Positions 5,737 to 6,878 of a DNA stretch of 6,878 nucleotides are shown here, in pieces. A program made the position numbers and the translations under genes. The stretch's first letter is position 1. Each line of letters begins with the position of its first letter. This DNA is from an uncultured Clostridia bacterium. Lineage in GTDB: Bacteria > Bacillota > Clostridia > Oscillospirales > UBA644. The stretch covers positions 1 through 6,878 of the forward strand of contig CAJGDF010000089.1 in NCBI GenBank assembly GCA_904502105.1. The letters run 5' to 3'. The notes under the pieces are model-generated. The model was not told where the DNA came from and searched no databases. It was given only the letters and a program-made list of their open reading frames with translations.

Positions 5737-6878
5737 TTATTCTTCGGCTTTAGCTTCTTCGTAATATTTGATAAATTCGTAGTTGGGAATTACGTATTCC
5801 TCAACAGAGCTATGTGCTTTTTCTATATACATTGAAATTATACCCTGAGAGTTTCGTCCTATTTTAGCCTCTTTGGTTGCTGATTCGAAATAATCGTAAA
5901 TATCTGCTTTAGGAAGATAATTCCAACGGCTGTTTTCAAAGAGCGAAAAGATAAGATCTATATCTCTGCTGTCAGAGAAGAACGCCTGATAATAGTTTTT
6001 GAGATCGTTTGTCGTTTCGTAGTTTTCCCAAGGTTCGCAAAGGCGTTCTATTATTCTTGCCGAAGCTATCGGTTTTTGAGCATTTACAAGTATTCCGAAA
6101 CATGTTTTTTCGGAATATGTACTTACCCATTTACCATATGTTCCGCTCGGTCCGCAAGGCATCGGAACAATACCAAGTTTATCGGAATAATTTACCCATT
6201 CTATGACCTGGTCTACCGAAGTCTGTGTGAGAACAAACTGTTCGTTGTTTATAAATTGAGGAACCATTGTATCATGATCGCTAAAATCGATGCAATGAGA
6301 GTATTGAGAGAAAATATCCGAGCACCAGTCGAGAGTTTCGGTAACTTCAGGAGAATCAAGTGCAGGGAAAGGTCTTCCGTTGACTACAGAAGTGAAATCT
6401 GCACCGTTCATCATCGCAAAATCAAGAATTGACCATGTTATGTTTACGGCTTTTACTTTATTGCCTGAATTTTCAGTGAAAGTATATTTCGGAAGAATAT
6501 GTTCAAATGTATCCCATGTCCACTTGCCGTTTTCAAGCAGGTCTCTCGGATCGTCTAACCCATATTTAGATACAATATTTCCGTTGATCGCAAAAATACT
6601 GTTTGCCCCTATGGCTGTTTGCTTTCCGGGCCATGAAACCGGACTTACCGTATACAGAACACCGTCATATATTCCTTGCTCAAGCAGACCGTATGAACCG
6701 TATTTTTCGGTATTTGTATAATCAATATATTCTTTAAATTCATTTAACGGGTGGAATGCTCCTACCGCAGCAAGTTCTGACGGTTCGGAGGTGTAAACAA
6801 TTTCACCGATATATCCGCCAGCCATTAACGTGGGAAATACAGAGCCGAGATTTTCTCTTTCATCGGTTTCTATTTTTA
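5737..6878 (-). CDS. Solute-binding-like protein C, divergent paralog, N-terminus cut by window edge
   Basis: The frame is open from the stop at 5737-5739 to the right edge, giving 379 residues in view. The internal ATG at 6825 is not the start: the 17 residues encoded upstream of it continue the family alignment (VFPTLMAGGYI against VAFQSAVAGSYI in B). The signal peptide and roughly 95 N-terminal residues are off the window. Family signs are DPRDLLENGKWTWDTF, LGIVPMPCGPSG, LCEPWENYET and a C-terminal SSVEEYVIPNYEFIKYYEE, which match the corresponding parts of A and B in order. Identity is much lower than between A and B, so this is an older paralog or a protein for another ligand. It lacks the histidine cluster of B. 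The predicted role is extracellular binding of a sugar-like solute, probably as a lipoprotein. It ends in a tail-to-tail arrangement with GH18. Confidence 0.85.
   Translation of the reverse strand, partial: KIETDERENLGSVFPTLMAGGYIGEIVYTSEPSELAAVGAFHPLNEFKEYIDYTNTEKYGSYGLLEQGIYDGVLYTVSPVSWPGKQTAIGANSIFAINGNIVSKYGLDDPRDLLENGKWTWDTFEHILPKYTFTENSGNKVKAVNITWSILDFAMMNGADFTSVVNGRPFPALDSPEVTETLDWCSDIFSQYSHCIDFSDHDTMVPQFINNEQFVLTQTSVDQVIEWVNYSDKLGIVPMPCGPSGTYGKWVSTYSEKTCFGILVNAQKPIASARIIERLCEPWENYETTNDLKNYYQAFFSDSRDIDLIFSLFENSRWNYLPKADIYDYFESATKEAKIGRNSQGIISMYIEKAHSSVEEYVIPNYEFIKYYEEAKAEE

Noticed and set aside
6769..6825. ATG at 6825 as the start of lipoprotein C
   Set aside because: The frame remains open to the window edge, the upstream residues continue the alignment with B, and no signal peptide or ribosome-binding site is present at this ATG.

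Overview
The window looks like accessory chromosome from a low-GC Gram-positive bacterium of the Clostridia, probably an uncultured gut or rumen relative of the Oscillospiraceae/Ruminococcaceae. The grounds are AT-rich intergenic DNA, AGGAGG ribosome-binding sites 6-8 nt from their starts, sigma-A-type promoters, hairpin/U-tract terminators, and lipoproteins resembling extracellular solute-binding proteins of sugar ABC importers. The lineage is an inference from style, not from a marker gene.

Layout from left to right. Positions 1-3357 hold three genes on the minus strand, read right to left: solute-binding-like lipoprotein B (3357 to 1936), a small lipoprotein of unknown function (1850 to 1284), and solute-binding-like lipoprotein A (1192 to the left edge, C-terminus cut off). 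A and B are clear paralogs. The small lipoprotein shares with A its promoter layout, signal peptide and first mature residues, but not its body. B has a good promoter and a good terminator. The small lipoprotein has a fully consensus promoter. A has a weaker promoter that appears related to it.

Positions 3358-3728 contain no gene but hold the B promoter and a run of hairpins, including the likely terminator of the next gene. A sugar-phosphate isomerase/epimerase-type TIM-barrel protein follows on the minus strand (4544 to 3729). It is divergent from a GH18 chitinase-type glycosidase on the plus strand (4643 to 5647), which has its own promoter and no signal peptide. A third, more divergent solute-binding-like protein, C, lies on the minus strand from the right edge to 5737 (N-terminus cut off). 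It converges on GH18 across a shared hairpin terminator.

Together the genes suggest carbohydrate capture and processing: surface lipoproteins binding a glycan or oligosaccharide, a cytoplasmic GH18 enzyme cleaving beta-1,4-GlcNAc-type linkages, and a sugar isomerase/epimerase. This functional link is inferred from proximity. There is no ABC permease, ATPase or regulator in the window, and nearly every gene seems to have its own transcription signals, so this is a cluster rather than one operon. No tRNA, rRNA, CRISPR array, insertion sequence or phage gene was seen.
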